In this document: positions 9,128 to 17,799 of the stretch, one piece after another | How positions within the stretch are numbered: position 1 is the stretch's first letter | Layout: each line of letters begins with the position of its first letter | Assembly: GCA_002694685.1 (NCBI GenBank) | Contig: NZMW01000001.1 | Span: 372,001-436,000 of the forward strand | Origin: Balneola sp. | Lineage (GTDB): Bacteria > Bacteroidota > Rhodothermia > Balneolales > Balneolaceae | DNA: 64,000 nt | Direction: 5' to 3' | The notes under the pieces: model-generated | Database searches by the model: none | The model's input: only the letters and a program-made list of their open reading frames with translations | Told to the model about the DNA's origin: nothing | Made by a program: the position numbers and the translations under genes

Positions 9128-9905
9128 TATAGCCCGTAATTTTGGAAATGCTGCTGAGCAGTATCATCAAGAAGCAAAAATTCAGAATAAAGTAGCCGAG
9201 GGTTTAATCTCTTCACTATTACCCTGGCGAGATCTCTTACCACCCGGACCAATTTTAGAGGTCGGCTGTGGAACAGGCTTTCTTACTAAGAAACTTATCA
9301 AACACTTCCCGGATAAGGAATTTGTGATTTCTGATATAGCTCCTGGTATGTTGAATTTTTGTAAAGCAGAACTGGATAGAGAAGGTTTACTATCAGAAAA
9401 GATCGAGTTTAAAGTTTTGGATGCCAACTCTTTCAAAGCTGATGAACCAAAATACAGCATGGTAATCAGCAACTTTGCACCTCAATGGTTTGATGACACC
9501 GCTCTGGTACTTGAAGAATTATCCAAATCCATTTTACCCGGTGGGCTTCTGCTATGTTCATTCCCGGGGAATCATACTTTCGAACAGTGGTATGAAAACT
9601 GCCTCAAACTCGGCATACCGTACACGGCCAATCCAATGCCTGAGGTAGAAGAGGTGGTGGTAAAACTTTCCATGGGACCTCTGCAAATCGATTATTACGA
9701 GAATGATTTATTTGAGGAATTTGATTCAGCCATTTCTTTTTTCCGGCATTTAAAGAGTATCGGAGCATCTGAAAATTTGAAAGGTAATTCGCTCAGTTCA
9801 AAACAATTTCGCCTTTTGATCAATCACTGGGATGAACAGTCAGAAGAAAAAATTAAAGTAAAATGGCATGTCGTTTACTTGGCAGCCAAAAAAGATATGG
9901 CGTAA
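9096..9905 (+). CDS. bioC: Malonyl-ACP O-methyltransferase
   Basis: SAM-dependent methyltransferase that disguises malonyl-ACP so that fatty-acid synthesis can build the pimeloyl chain. It has 269 residues. The SAM-binding motif I EVGCGTGFL is at about 54-62, followed by the acidic loop end FVISDIAPGM and the post-motif segment VISNFAPQWFDD, which resembles the NLALQWC/D region of BioC. ATG at 9096 overlaps the upstream esterase gene by 32 bases. It ends with TAATG into bioD. Confidence 0.9.
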   Translation: MEIIERKDISSIARNFGNAAEQYHQEAKIQNKVAEGLISSLLPWRDLLPPGPILEVGCGTGFLTKKLIKHFPDKEFVISDIAPGMLNFCKAELDREGLLSEKIEFKVLDANSFKADEPKYSMVISNFAPQWFDDTALVLEELSKSILPGGLLLCSFPGNHTFEQWYENCLKLGIPYTANPMPEVEEVVVKLSMGPLQIDYYENDLFEEFDSAISFFRHLKSIGASENLKGNSLSSKQFRLLINHWDEQSEEKIKVKWHVVYLAAKKDMA

Positions 9906-10522
9906 TGAAAATAAATTTCCCTAAGAAATTCTTTGTTTCTGGCACTGACACTGGAATTGGTAAAACACTCGTTTCGGCAATGCTTATGTCGTCTTTGGAT
10001 GCTACTTATTGGAAGCCTATACAAGCAGGTCTTGACGAAGAAACGGATACCGAGTTTGTAGAACGGGTCTCTGAGGCTTCTTCAGAAAGAATTATCCCGG
10101 AGCGGTATCGGCTACATACTCCAATGTCTCCTCATGGCGCGGCTGATATTGATGATGTCGAGATTTCTTTGACAGACTTTGCTCTTCCTGAATTTAAAAC
10201 GGATCACCTAATCGTTGAAGGAGCTGGTGGTCTTTGGGTTCCAATTAACTGGGAAGAATCCATACTTGATATGATTACTCATTTGGACCTGCCTGTTTTG
10301 CTTGTAGCTCGCAGCGAGCTAGGGACACTCAATCATACTCTATTATCTATAGAGGCTCTTAGAAGACGAAACGTAGAGGTGTTTGGGGTGATTTTGAATG
10401 GTGCTCATCACCAAAGCAATAAAGAAACAATCGAGCATTTTGGACAAATTCCGGTTTGGGAGGTTGAGCCATTAGAAGAAGTCAGTCTTCATTCACTTAA
10501 AGAAGCTTTTAAAAAATTATAA
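9905..10522 (+). CDS. bioD: Dethiobiotin synthetase
   Basis: ATP-dependent carboxylation and ring closure of DAPA to dethiobiotin. From ATG 9905 the protein has 205 residues and begins with MKINFPKKFFVSGTDTGIGKT, placing the P-loop at residues 13-21 as in BioD. An in-frame ATG lies 42 bases upstream inside bioC, but the TAATG junction at 9903-9907 and the family N-terminus favour 9905. Other family segments are KPIQAG near 37 and VEGAGGLWVP near 101. Confidence 0.95.
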   Translation: MKINFPKKFFVSGTDTGIGKTLVSAMLMSSLDATYWKPIQAGLDEETDTEFVERVSEASSERIIPERYRLHTPMSPHGAADIDDVEISLTDFALPEFKTDHLIVEGAGGLWVPINWEESILDMITHLDLPVLLVARSELGTLNHTLLSIEALRRRNVEVFGVILNGAHHQSNKETIEHFGQIPVWEVEPLEEVSLHSLKEAFKKL

Positions 10523-10587
10523 ATGACGGGTTTTGAATGCTGAACGGATCTAAGTAAGCGTTCAAGATTTAAAATCTAAAATTTCAT

Positions 10588-11856
10588 ATGCATAAAAATC
10601 TCTGGCATCCTTTTACCATACTTAAAGACGCTCCTGATCCTATTAAAGTTAAAAGCGGGAAGGGTTCTTGGCTTACTCTTGAAGATGGACGGGAAGTTAT
10701 AGACGCAATTTCAAGCTGGTGGGTTAACATTCATGGCCACACTCATCCTGAAGTAGCAGATGCAATTTATGAACAAGCTCAAACCTTAGAGCATGTAATT
10801 TTTGCCGGTTTTACTCACGATCCTGCAGAACAGCTGGCTGAGATGTTAGTTGAGAAACTTCCAAAGAACCTGAACCGCGTTTTCTATTCTGACAATGGAT
10901 CTACAGCTGTTGAAGTAGGAATGAAGCTTGCCTATCAGTTTTGGAGGAATAAAGGTGAAACCCGTAAAACGTTTATCTGCTTTGAAGGCGCTTATCATGG
11001 AGATACGTTTGGGGCAATGTCAGCGGGAGAGCGATCTGTTTTTACGGATGTATTCAAGGATCTTCTCTTTGATGTTGAAGTGCTTCCTTTTCCTGAAACC
11101 TGGATTGATGACAAGAGCCGGTCTACTAAAGAAGATGAAATTATTGAGAAGCTGGAAGATCTTCTTGCTAAGAACCCTGATAAATACGCCGGTATTTTAA
11201 TGGAACCTCTTGTTCAGGGAGCCGGAGGAATGCGCATGTGTAGTGAAGAGTTCTTGCAAAAACTACATTGGGTAAACCGCCAGTTTGGGGTGTTACTTAT
11301 CTTTGATGAAGTTATGACTGGTTTTGGGCGTACCGGGGATTATTTTGCCTGTAAAAGAGCACAAGTTGAACCTGACATCATTTGTTTGTCTAAAGGAATA
11401 ACAGCCGGATTCATGCCATTGGCTGCTACCGTATGCTCGGATGAAATCTATCAAACCTTCAATTCTTCAGATCCCATAAAAACATTTTGGCATGGTCATA
11501 GCTATACGGCTAATCCAATTGGCTGTGCAGCAGGCGTTGCGTCAATGAAAATTCTGGAAAGGGAAGAGGCTTTCAAAAATGTTGAGGAAATTCACAAAAC
11601 AGAAATTCAAAAGCTGAAAAATCATCCTAAACTCGAGCATTTTAGAATTACTGGTACAATTGCCGCAATGGATATCAAGAATGATGAGGAAGGTGGTTAT
11701 TTAAATTCAGCGGCTAAAAAGATTAAGGAAGAATGTGTTGATCATGGAGTTTTGCTGCGGCCATTAGGCAATGTTTTATATGTAATGGCACCTTATTGTA
11801 CTTCGGAAAAAGAATTACAAAAAATTTATTCAGTAATAGCCGAAATAGTAGATTAA
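10588..11856 (+). CDS. bioA: Adenosylmethionine-8-amino-7-oxononanoate aminotransferase
   Basis: PLP class III aminotransferase that uses SAM as amino donor to convert KAPA to DAPA. It has 422 residues. Segments supporting it are the N-terminal LWHPFT, SSWWVNIHGHTHPEV (BioA-type Trp-Trp), YSDNGSTAVEVGMK, GAYHGDTFGAMS, IFDEVMTGFGRTG and the PLP lysine K269 in LSKGITAGFMPL. It is separated from bioD by 65 bases, the longest gap in the operon. bioB is not in this window. Confidence 0.96.
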   Translation: MHKNLWHPFTILKDAPDPIKVKSGKGSWLTLEDGREVIDAISSWWVNIHGHTHPEVADAIYEQAQTLEHVIFAGFTHDPAEQLAEMLVEKLPKNLNRVFYSDNGSTAVEVGMKLAYQFWRNKGETRKTFICFEGAYHGDTFGAMSAGERSVFTDVFKDLLFDVEVLPFPETWIDDKSRSTKEDEIIEKLEDLLAKNPDKYAGILMEPLVQGAGGMRMCSEEFLQKLHWVNRQFGVLLIFDEVMTGFGRTGDYFACKRAQVEPDIICLSKGITAGFMPLAATVCSDEIYQTFNSSDPIKTFWHGHSYTANPIGCAAGVASMKILEREEAFKNVEEIHKTEIQKLKNHPKLEHFRITGTIAAMDIKNDEEGGYLNSAAKKIKEECVDHGVLLRPLGNVLYVMAPYCTSEKELQKIYSVIAEIVD

Positions 11857-11908
11857 TTTCAGTATCTAATAGTTAGTAAAACAAACCTGCTAACCTGAAA
11901 TGTAAAGA

Positions 11909-12892
11909 ATGAGTTTTTCAGAAAATCGTTATAGCCAAATTCCCTATCGCAGATGTGGTGATAGTGGACTAATGCTTCCAATACTGTCATTAGGTTTGTG
12001 GCATAATTTTGGAGGTAAAGCAGATCTTGATAATGCCAGAGATATTCTTAGAACGGCTTTTAATCATGGGATAACCCATTTTGACCTTGCCAATAACTAT
12101 GGGCCGCCTCCGGGCTCAGCTGAAGAAAATTTTGGTAAAATCCTGCATTCTGACTTTAAAGGTTATCGTGATGAGTTGATTATATCTACCAAAGCAGGTT
12201 ACAGAATGTGGGATGGTCCTTATGGAGAATGGGGATCTCGAAAATATCTTATCTCCAGTATCGACCAGTCTTTAAAAAGAATGAATCTTGATTATGTCGA
12301 TGTGTTTTATCATCATCGTCCGGATCCTGATACTCCGCTTGAAGAGTCCATGATGGCTCTGGATCAAATTGTACGCTCAGGAAAGGCACTATACGCTGGT
12401 ATCTCAAACTATGGAGGCGAAAAAACCCGGCAAGCAAAACACATTTTGGCTGAATTAGGAACTCCTTTCATCATACATCAGCCCATGTATAATATGTTTG
12501 TGCGCGGACCTGAAGAAGATTTATTTCCCGTACTTAAAGAGGAGGGCATTGGCTGTATTCCATTTTCTCCCTTATCCCAGGGGCTTCTGACAAATAAGTA
12601 TATTGGAGGAATTCCTGAAAAATCTCGTATTGCTGATCCAGATGGATTCCTGCAGGAAAATGACCTTACCCAAGAAAAGCTTGATAAGATAATAGCTTTA
12701 AATGAAGTAGCTGAGAAGAGGGGGCAATCTCTTGCTCAGTTAGCTCTTGTATGGGTTCTCAGAAATGAGGTGGTTACTTCAGCTTTGATTGGGGTAAGTA
12801 AAAAAGAGCAGCTATTAGACAATATAGCCGCTCTTGATAATCTTGAATTAACAGAAGAAGAGCAGAATCAAATAGAAAGTATATTAAATTGA
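11909..12892 (+). CDS. Aldo/keto reductase (YghZ/Gpr-like)
   Basis: NADPH-dependent reductase fold of 327 residues. The N-terminal YRRCGDSGLMLPILSLGLWHNFG, the FDLANNYGPPPGSAEE segment (catalytic Asp/Tyr), the ISTKAGYRMWDGPYGEWGS segment (catalytic Lys) and YHHRPDPDTPLEE (catalytic His) resemble the E. coli YghZ group, which acts on L-glyceraldehyde 3-phosphate and methylglyoxal. The exact substrate here is unknown. It stands 52 bases after bioA and is the last gene before a convergent junction. Confidence 0.87.
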   Translation: MSFSENRYSQIPYRRCGDSGLMLPILSLGLWHNFGGKADLDNARDILRTAFNHGITHFDLANNYGPPPGSAEENFGKILHSDFKGYRDELIISTKAGYRMWDGPYGEWGSRKYLISSIDQSLKRMNLDYVDVFYHHRPDPDTPLEESMMALDQIVRSGKALYAGISNYGGEKTRQAKHILAELGTPFIIHQPMYNMFVRGPEEDLFPVLKEEGIGCIPFSPLSQGLLTNKYIGGIPEKSRIADPDGFLQENDLTQEKLDKIIALNEVAEKRGQSLAQLALVWVLRNEVVTSALIGVSKKEQLLDNIAALDNLELTEEEQNQIESILN

Positions 12893-12981
12893 TATTTAAT
12901 TATGATAAGTCATTCTGTTTTTTTAAAATCAGACTGATTCAGGGTTTGGGTTTTTGGGGTTCATTTTTTCATTCCCTTTTT

Positions 12982-13017
12982 TATTTCAACATATAGGTTA
13001 TTCTATATGTTGAAATA
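12982..13017. terminator. Perfect 15-bp hairpin between convergent genes
   Basis: TATTTCAACATATAG at 12982-12996 is followed by a 6-base loop and its exact reverse complement at 13003-13017. It lies between the aldo/keto reductase (+) and a minus-strand membrane protein gene. There is no run of T immediately after the stem on either strand, so it is not a classical intrinsic terminator, although its position suggests a transcript end or 3' stabiliser for both genes. Confidence 0.5.
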
Positions 13018-13034
13018 GTAGATAGAGTATTAAT

Positions 13035-13472
13035 TCAGCTTATCCAGTTTTGGTCTATAGCACGTCGTGATAGCCAAATAAGTCCTATTCCAAATAATAC
13101 AACCATAATAGGCATCACAGCACCACCGGGTCCATACACTTCAATGGAATTACTCATAAAAAGTGAATGATACATCTGCACTAATACTGCAACACACGAG
13201 AGTATGAAAAGTGGATGGGCTAATTTCTTTTTTAACAAAAGAAAAAGAGAACCGAATGCACCGCCAAATACAGCCAGTGCAAAGGCTCCTGTTGCCCAGG
13301 CTGGTGTGTTTGCTATGATTTCCTGCTGAGCTTCCGGCATACTTGCCATCATTTCGGGACTCATTGTTACCTGCATGATATAGGCAAATACACCCATTAA
13401 ATTCCAAAGCAGTGCGCCCCATCCTACAATCCAGAACCAGACGGGTATTTTGTTTTTATTCTCTTCAGACAT
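13035..13472 (-). CDS. Hypothetical four-helix membrane protein
   Basis: 145 residues with about four membrane segments: roughly 11-33 (VWFWIVGWGALLWNLMGVFAYIM), 57-79, 86-106 and 119-136. A Met-rich loop (MSPEMMASMPEAQQ) connects the first two. No enzymatic motif is seen. Similar small membrane proteins occur in Bacteroidota, sometimes labelled sugar transporter without evidence. The gene is downstream of and co-directional with tadA (94-base gap), so it may have its own promoter. Confidence 0.7.
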   Translation of the reverse strand: MSEENKNKIPVWFWIVGWGALLWNLMGVFAYIMQVTMSPEMMASMPEAQQEIIANTPAWATGAFALAVFGGAFGSLFLLLKKKLAHPLFILSCVAVLVQMYHSLFMSNSIEVYGPGGAVMPIMVVLFGIGLIWLSRRAIDQNWIS

Positions 13473-13566
13473 GATTAATCAATTTAGTTTTGGTTAAAGC
13501 CCAGCGTGTCTAATTTTGAATAGCTAACCGATTGTAGGAAAAAAATACAACAAAAGTGAATCTGCT

Positions 13567-14046
13567 TTATCGTTCTCTTTTTTCCTGGAAGAATGCTTTC
13601 ATGAGATGCTCACAATCAGCTTCCATTACTCCCTGAATAACCGACACTTTATGATTGAGTTTATTATTTGCAACGATATTAAACACACTGCCGCAACCAC
13701 CGGCTGCAGCATCAGTAGCTCCAAATACAACTGTTCCCAGTTTGCTCCAAACACTTGCGCCTGCACACATAGGGCAGGGTTCAAGCGTTACATAGAGTGT
13801 ACAATCACTAAGGTATTTTTCATTTAGTGTTTCACATGCAGCCGATATAGCCAGCATCTCAGCATGGGCAGTAGGATCATTTAAGCGTTGAACCTGATTG
13901 TAGCCCTTTCCAATTATTTGATTATCCTGAACGACTATGGCACCCACCGGAACTTCACCTTCATCATAAGCCTGTTCAGCGAGCATAAAAGCCCGAGCCA
14001 TAAATCGCTGATGTTGTTGCCAAACCGGAAGATCAATTTTATTCAT
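13567..14046 (-). CDS. tadA: tRNA-specific adenosine deaminase
   Basis: Zinc-dependent deaminase that converts A34 of tRNA-Arg(ACG) to inosine. It has 159 residues. The zinc/catalytic motif is complete: H61-A-E63 within DPTAHAEM and C91-x2-C94 in PCPMCAG. The length and the family N-terminal FMARAFMLAEQAYDEGEVPVGAIVV support TadA rather than a cytosine or guanine deaminase. Confidence 0.92.
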   Translation of the reverse strand: MNKIDLPVWQQHQRFMARAFMLAEQAYDEGEVPVGAIVVQDNQIIGKGYNQVQRLNDPTAHAEMLAISAACETLNEKYLSDCTLYVTLEPCPMCAGASVWSKLGTVVFGATDAAAGGCGSVFNIVANNKLNHKVSVIQGVMEADCEHLMKAFFQEKRER

Positions 14047-14051
14047 AGTAC

Positions 14052-14083
14052 TTGATTGCTATCGATGGTTTTAACTACCTTGG
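14052..14083 (+). promoter_or_regulatory. Candidate promoter, Bacteroidota type, ancestral to apt
   Basis: TTG at 14052-14054 and TACCTTGG at 14076-14083 are separated by 21 bases, close to the TTTG / TAnnTTTG pattern of Bacteroidota-type sigma factor promoters (one mismatch in the second box). It would drive transcription starting about 14090, just before the ATG at 14105. If the gene at 14105 is an insertion, this promoter originally served apt. Confidence 0.45.
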
Positions 14084-14103
14084 CGCGAACTTAATCCAAT
14101 ATT

Positions 14104-14124
14104 GATGAAAAAAGTAGAGCAAAG
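14104..14124 (+). repeat. Direct repeat, copy 1 (apt start region)
   Basis: G followed by ATGAAAAAAGTAGAGCAAAG. The same 21 bases occur at 15349-15369, where they are the native first codons of apt. Here they form the start codon and first residues (MKKVEQS) of an unrelated secreted protein. Confidence 0.95.
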
Positions 14125-15331
14125 TAGGTTTATATTTCTATTTATTTTGACAATTTCAGTTTTTTGTTTCTTAGTATTTATTCCGTTGAAGGCTCAAAAT
14201 ATACAATTAAGCCTAGTATCTAAACCTGTACAGAGCGATGTTTTTATACCTAACTGGGAGGAGAACAGAGACTTGTTTGGAGTTCTTGCAGCAGGAATAG
14301 AAATAAAAACTGAACTTCTTGAATTAAATTTTAAGTCAGATAAAAATGTCGTTAGTACATTCAAAAAAGATTATGGATACTTAGTTCTGGTACCTGTCAA
14401 TGCAAGTTATCTAGAAGTAAACGGAGAATATATTATACCTGAAAAATATGTATTCAAAAATTTAGGCATAGAACTTCAAAGTGGTAAATCATGGACACTA
14501 TTCATTGAGGATATGTTTGCGTCAAAAAATAATTTTGATGAAGAGGAAAATAAGAGTGGATTCAATTCTTATTTAAAATTAAATACAAACCAAGATTCAC
14601 TAGAATTCACTTTGGAAAGAGGAAAAACAAAGGTTAAGAATTGGATTGGCGAGGGTATTTTTCAATTAGAACCTGGTCTTTATGAACTTTATGCTGAAGG
14701 CTTAAATCGAAAGACATATAATCAAAAAATTTCTATAAAAAGTAATGATACACTTGCCCTAACAGTTAACCCTGAAAAATACCTTTTAGATTTCTCTAGT
14801 GGTACTGGAAAAATGAAAATTTACTCTAAAAAATATTCTGATACAGAATTTGCAATTCGCCATCAAGGGAATCTAGTTGCAAAATGGTTTGATAGAGAAA
14901 ATGATATTAGATTACCTGTTGGACTGTATAACATTAAAGTTCAATCCTCATCTTACTTAACCTTCAATATGAATGTTTACCTAAATAAAGGAGAAAATAG
15001 AAGTATTGAGGTGCCTTCTCTTCAAAATTTTAAATACTCAGATAAGGTTTCTTTAGTTTGGCTTAATCCTTATTCAACAAACGTTCGCACAAACAGTAAT
15101 CATTTTAAAATACTAGCTTGTTTAGTTTCAGAGGAATTTGATGACAAACAAGTAAAGCTTGACGTTAATGGGAACGAAAGAACAACTAATTTTTATAGAC
15201 CCATGGGTATTGAAAAATGCAACTATATCATTGAGGAGAACTTAGATCTTTTAGTCGGTGAAAATAAAGTTTATATAAAGTCTGAAGGGAGGGTAATAGG
15301 TTCTAAATTAAGTATTTTCAGAACTAACTAG
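14105..15331 (+). CDS. Secreted protein with PEGA-like repeats, probable insertion
   Basis: 408 residues from ATG 14105 (a TTG precedes it by 3 bases). The N-terminus is a signal peptide: charged MKKVEQSR, hydrophobic FIFLFILTISVFCFLVFIPL, then KAQN. The body shows at least two PEGA-like units, e.g. EPGLYELYAEGLNRKTYNQK and LPVGLYNIKVQSSSYLTFNM, beta-rich modules common in exported proteins. The coding sequence is visibly richer in A and T than its neighbours. Its first 20 bases are identical to those of apt, and the gene lies between apt and the promoter-like site at 14052, pointing to recent insertion. Function unknown; possibly a cell-surface or adhesion-related protein. Confidence 0.75.
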   Translation: MKKVEQSRFIFLFILTISVFCFLVFIPLKAQNIQLSLVSKPVQSDVFIPNWEENRDLFGVLAAGIEIKTELLELNFKSDKNVVSTFKKDYGYLVLVPVNASYLEVNGEYIIPEKYVFKNLGIELQSGKSWTLFIEDMFASKNNFDEEENKSGFNSYLKLNTNQDSLEFTLERGKTKVKNWIGEGIFQLEPGLYELYAEGLNRKTYNQKISIKSNDTLALTVNPEKYLLDFSSGTGKMKIYSKKYSDTEFAIRHQGNLVAKWFDRENDIRLPVGLYNIKVQSSSYLTFNMNVYLNKGENRSIEVPSLQNFKYSDKVSLVWLNPYSTNVRTNSNHFKILACLVSEEFDDKQVKLDVNGNERTTNFYRPMGIEKCNYIIEENLDLLVGENKVYIKSEGRVIGSKLSIFRTN

Positions 15332-15348
15332 TTACAATAAATTTAAAG

Positions 15349-15369
15349 GATGAAAAAAGTAGAGCAAAG
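15349..15369 (+). repeat. Direct repeat, copy 2 (native apt start)
   Basis: Second copy of the 21-base repeat at 14104-14124; spacing start to start is 1245 bases. In apt it encodes MKKVEQS, which leads naturally into the family N-terminal helix. Confidence 0.95.
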
Positions 15370-15892
15370 CATAATAGATTTCATTTCGGAAACTATACGA
15401 ACCGTACCTGATTTTCCAAAAGAGGGAATTCAGTTTAAAGATATCACAACATTATTACAGGATAAACAGGCGCTCGAACTTACTTCCTATATGCTCGAAA
15501 AACCTTTTATAGGTGAACATGTTGATTTTGTGGTTGGGCTGGAGTCACGAGGTTTCTTATTTGGAACTAATCTGGCTCAGGATCTTCATGCCGGCTTTGT
15601 GCCCGTACGTAAACCGGGCAAGCTTCCCGCAAAATCAATTTCAGAAACATATGCATTAGAGTATGGTGAAGATAGCATTGAAATGCATGAGGATGCTATT
15701 TTTGAAGGAGCTAAAGTAATTATTCATGACGACCTGATTGCAACAGGAGGTTCAGCTGCTGCTGCCTCAAAATTAGTTCAAAGACTTGGCGGTGAAGTAA
15801 TAGGGTATTCCTTCATTATTGAACTTTCTTTTCTTAATGGCCGCGAAAAACTTATCCCAAATGTTCCGGTTGAAAGTATTCTCATAGAATAG
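15350..15892 (+). CDS. apt: Adenine phosphoribosyltransferase
   Basis: Salvages adenine to AMP with PRPP. It has 180 residues. Family landmarks are TVPDFPKEGIQFKDITTLL (17-36), VVGLESRGFLFG (61-72) and the PRPP-binding loop VIIHDDLIATGG (123-134). The first seven residues are repeated at the start of the gene upstream, which probably displaced apt from its own promoter; the present leader between 15332 and 15349 is only 18 bases. Confidence 0.95.
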   Translation: MKKVEQSIIDFISETIRTVPDFPKEGIQFKDITTLLQDKQALELTSYMLEKPFIGEHVDFVVGLESRGFLFGTNLAQDLHAGFVPVRKPGKLPAKSISETYALEYGEDSIEMHEDAIFEGAKVIIHDDLIATGGSAAAASKLVQRLGGEVIGYSFIIELSFLNGREKLIPNVPVESILIE

Positions 15893-15957
15893 CGGAACAT
15901 AATCTCAGTTTGTAGATACAATTACTCAAACAACTAACAGTAATTGAGGACACAGAT

Positions 15958-16449
15958 ATGAGACCCCAAAGATTAATTCCGATTATTTTGTTGGCTTCAA
16001 TCGTGATGGCAGGCACGGCTTGCAAAACGTTTGTGGTCAAAAATGTAAACTACGCTCACCAAATTGAATCAGTACTTACTCCTGATGAAAATGGAACAGT
16101 GAATGACGTTCGGCACGGAATTTCATTCAACGTTCAGCCATTCCAGAAAAAGGAATTTGGAGAAAATGACAGCACTCTTATTAAAGAAGTGCGCTTGATT
16201 AGAAACGAGGAAGGATTCTACTTTATCACTGCTAATCAGTTCAAAAATGTATACGTGATGGAGCCAGAAAGCGGTTCACTAAAACTGGTGAAGAAAATCA
16301 AAGTATCTGACACCGGTGTCTCAGAACCTGCCTTTAATATGAGAGATGGAATTGTACAGTTGGTAAAGATTGAAACCAATGAAATTGTAAGCCTGAATGA
16401 AAAAGGCATCCAAAAGAATAATAATGACAGTAAGGAGGAACAATCATGA
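15958..16449 (+). CDS. Hypothetical lipoprotein
   Basis: 163 residues. A signal peptide (MRPQRLIPIILLASIVMAGTAC) ends in a lipobox with Cys22. The rest is a small beta-rich domain without recognisable motif. A good ribosome site (TTGAGGACACAG) precedes the ATG. The stop overlaps the next start as ATGA (16446-16449), so the two products are probably made together and may form an envelope complex. Confidence 0.7.
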   Translation: MRPQRLIPIILLASIVMAGTACKTFVVKNVNYAHQIESVLTPDENGTVNDVRHGISFNVQPFQKKEFGENDSTLIKEVRLIRNEEGFYFITANQFKNVYVMEPESGSLKLVKKIKVSDTGVSEPAFNMRDGIVQLVKIETNEIVSLNEKGIQKNNNDSKEEQS

Positions 16450-17672
16450 AACGGCTTATAACAACAACTTTTATAGCAGTATTACTGATAATAGGAACCG
16501 CAAGTGTATTTGCTCAAACTTCAGATTATCAGATTAAGAACAACTTTGAAGAGCGTTATGCTGAACTAAAGAACTCTATTGAAGAGGCGATGACGGTCAA
16601 TAGAATTGATAGTCTTAAGGGTGAAATCGAGGATTTTGAATATTACAATGAAGATCACGAGAAGCTCCTTAATAATGCATTATACCCTGATTCTTTTGAG
16701 GGTAGTATTGCCGAACTTCACCAAAGGGCCAGAGCTGCAGAGCATAAACTACTGATTATTGAAAATCAGGATGAGAAACTTGCCAGCCTTACTTCAGAAC
16801 TGAATTCCTATAAGTCTGAAATAGCAAATTTAAACAGCCGGACGGATTCGCTGAGAAATGCGATTGTAGCTTCAGAGCAAAGTGAAAGTAACCTATCTAA
16901 TCTTGTAGAACGTTACCGTAAGAGTATGGAGGAAAGAGATGAATTTGTTCTCAATATGATTGATTCTCTTTTCATCACTTATAAAGACATGCAGGGCCAG
17001 GCATTGGCAGAGTTTTCTGAAGAAAACGGCTCTCGTGCACTTCAACAACAAGATAACCCACTCGAATTGATTCAATCCGTGATAGAGGAAAACATCCAGA
17101 TTCTTAAATCAAATGATGGATCACTTCAAACGGAAGATTATCTAAGAATGTATGTGGTGCAAAGCCGATTCTCAGAAGTATGGAACCAGATTGGTGATGA
17201 CTTGACCAGAATTTATGCCGGCGATAAAGCAAACCAGTGGGAGAATAATATTGAAGGAAAACTGCACGATTGGAGAGCCAGTGCTTCTAAAAATATGTGG
17301 GCTTCCATGGATACCTACCTAGAAGAGAATAATGTTGATCTTGGTGCTTTCGATAATAATGAAAGTTTCTACAAAGCTATTGATAGCTTTATTAGCAAGG
17401 CAACTGATGCGAGCCGTGAGAAAGTCGTAACAGAAGACAACTATAAGGATTTTCAGGCTTTTTATGATTTCTGGAATGGAAAAATTAAAAGTGACTGGGG
17501 CCGATTTGTGCAGGAAGGCGAAGTTCTTACCATGACTCAAATTTCAAACATTGATAGCGAAATGATGACATGGAGAGATGAAGCTAAGCCAAAATCATTC
17601 TTAATCCCCATTCTCTTTGGCATCAGTTTGTTAACCATAATCGGACTCATCATAGTAATTGCACGAAGATAG
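16446..17672 (+). CDS. Exported coiled-coil protein with C-terminal membrane anchor
   Basis: 408 residues. A signal peptide covers about 1-24 (ending VFAQ). Residues about 110-170 look like coiled coil (heptads in LASLTSELNSYKSEIANLNSRTD), followed by a helical domain, and a single membrane helix at about 386-405 (FLIPILFGISLLTIIGLIIVIARR) with a basic end. The strong ribosome site AAGGAGGAA overlaps the end of the lipoprotein gene. No known family recognised; a scaffold bridging periplasm and inner membrane is a guess from topology. Confidence 0.7.
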   Translation: MKRLITTTFIAVLLIIGTASVFAQTSDYQIKNNFEERYAELKNSIEEAMTVNRIDSLKGEIEDFEYYNEDHEKLLNNALYPDSFEGSIAELHQRARAAEHKLLIIENQDEKLASLTSELNSYKSEIANLNSRTDSLRNAIVASEQSESNLSNLVERYRKSMEERDEFVLNMIDSLFITYKDMQGQALAEFSEENGSRALQQQDNPLELIQSVIEENIQILKSNDGSLQTEDYLRMYVVQSRFSEVWNQIGDDLTRIYAGDKANQWENNIEGKLHDWRASASKNMWASMDTYLEENNVDLGAFDNNESFYKAIDSFISKATDASREKVVTEDNYKDFQAFYDFWNGKIKSDWGRFVQEGEVLTMTQISNIDSEMMTWRDEAKPKSFLIPILFGISLLTIIGLIIVIARR

Positions 17673-17700
17673 ATTTACCCCATATACTAACTGTCAAAAG

Positions 17701-17728
17701 AGGTCGGCTGGAAAGTCGGCCTTTTTTT
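17701..17728 (+). terminator. Intrinsic terminator
   Basis: AGGTCGGC (17701-17708), loop TGGAAA, then GTCGGCCT (17715-17722) pairs over 8 bp with two G-U pairs, followed by six T at 17723-17728. It closes the lipoprotein/coiled-coil operon. Confidence 0.85.
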
Positions 17729-17799
17729 ATTATCCTAAAGTAACAGGAAGTTCTTTTCTTCGTAGCAAACTCCTGAATTCAGAAACCTAACCCAGTACT

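Noticed and set aside
9863-9904. Upstream extension of bioD to an ATG at 9863
   Set aside because: It overlaps bioC, and the BioD N-terminus with its P-loop starts naturally at the ATG 9905 in the TAATG junction.
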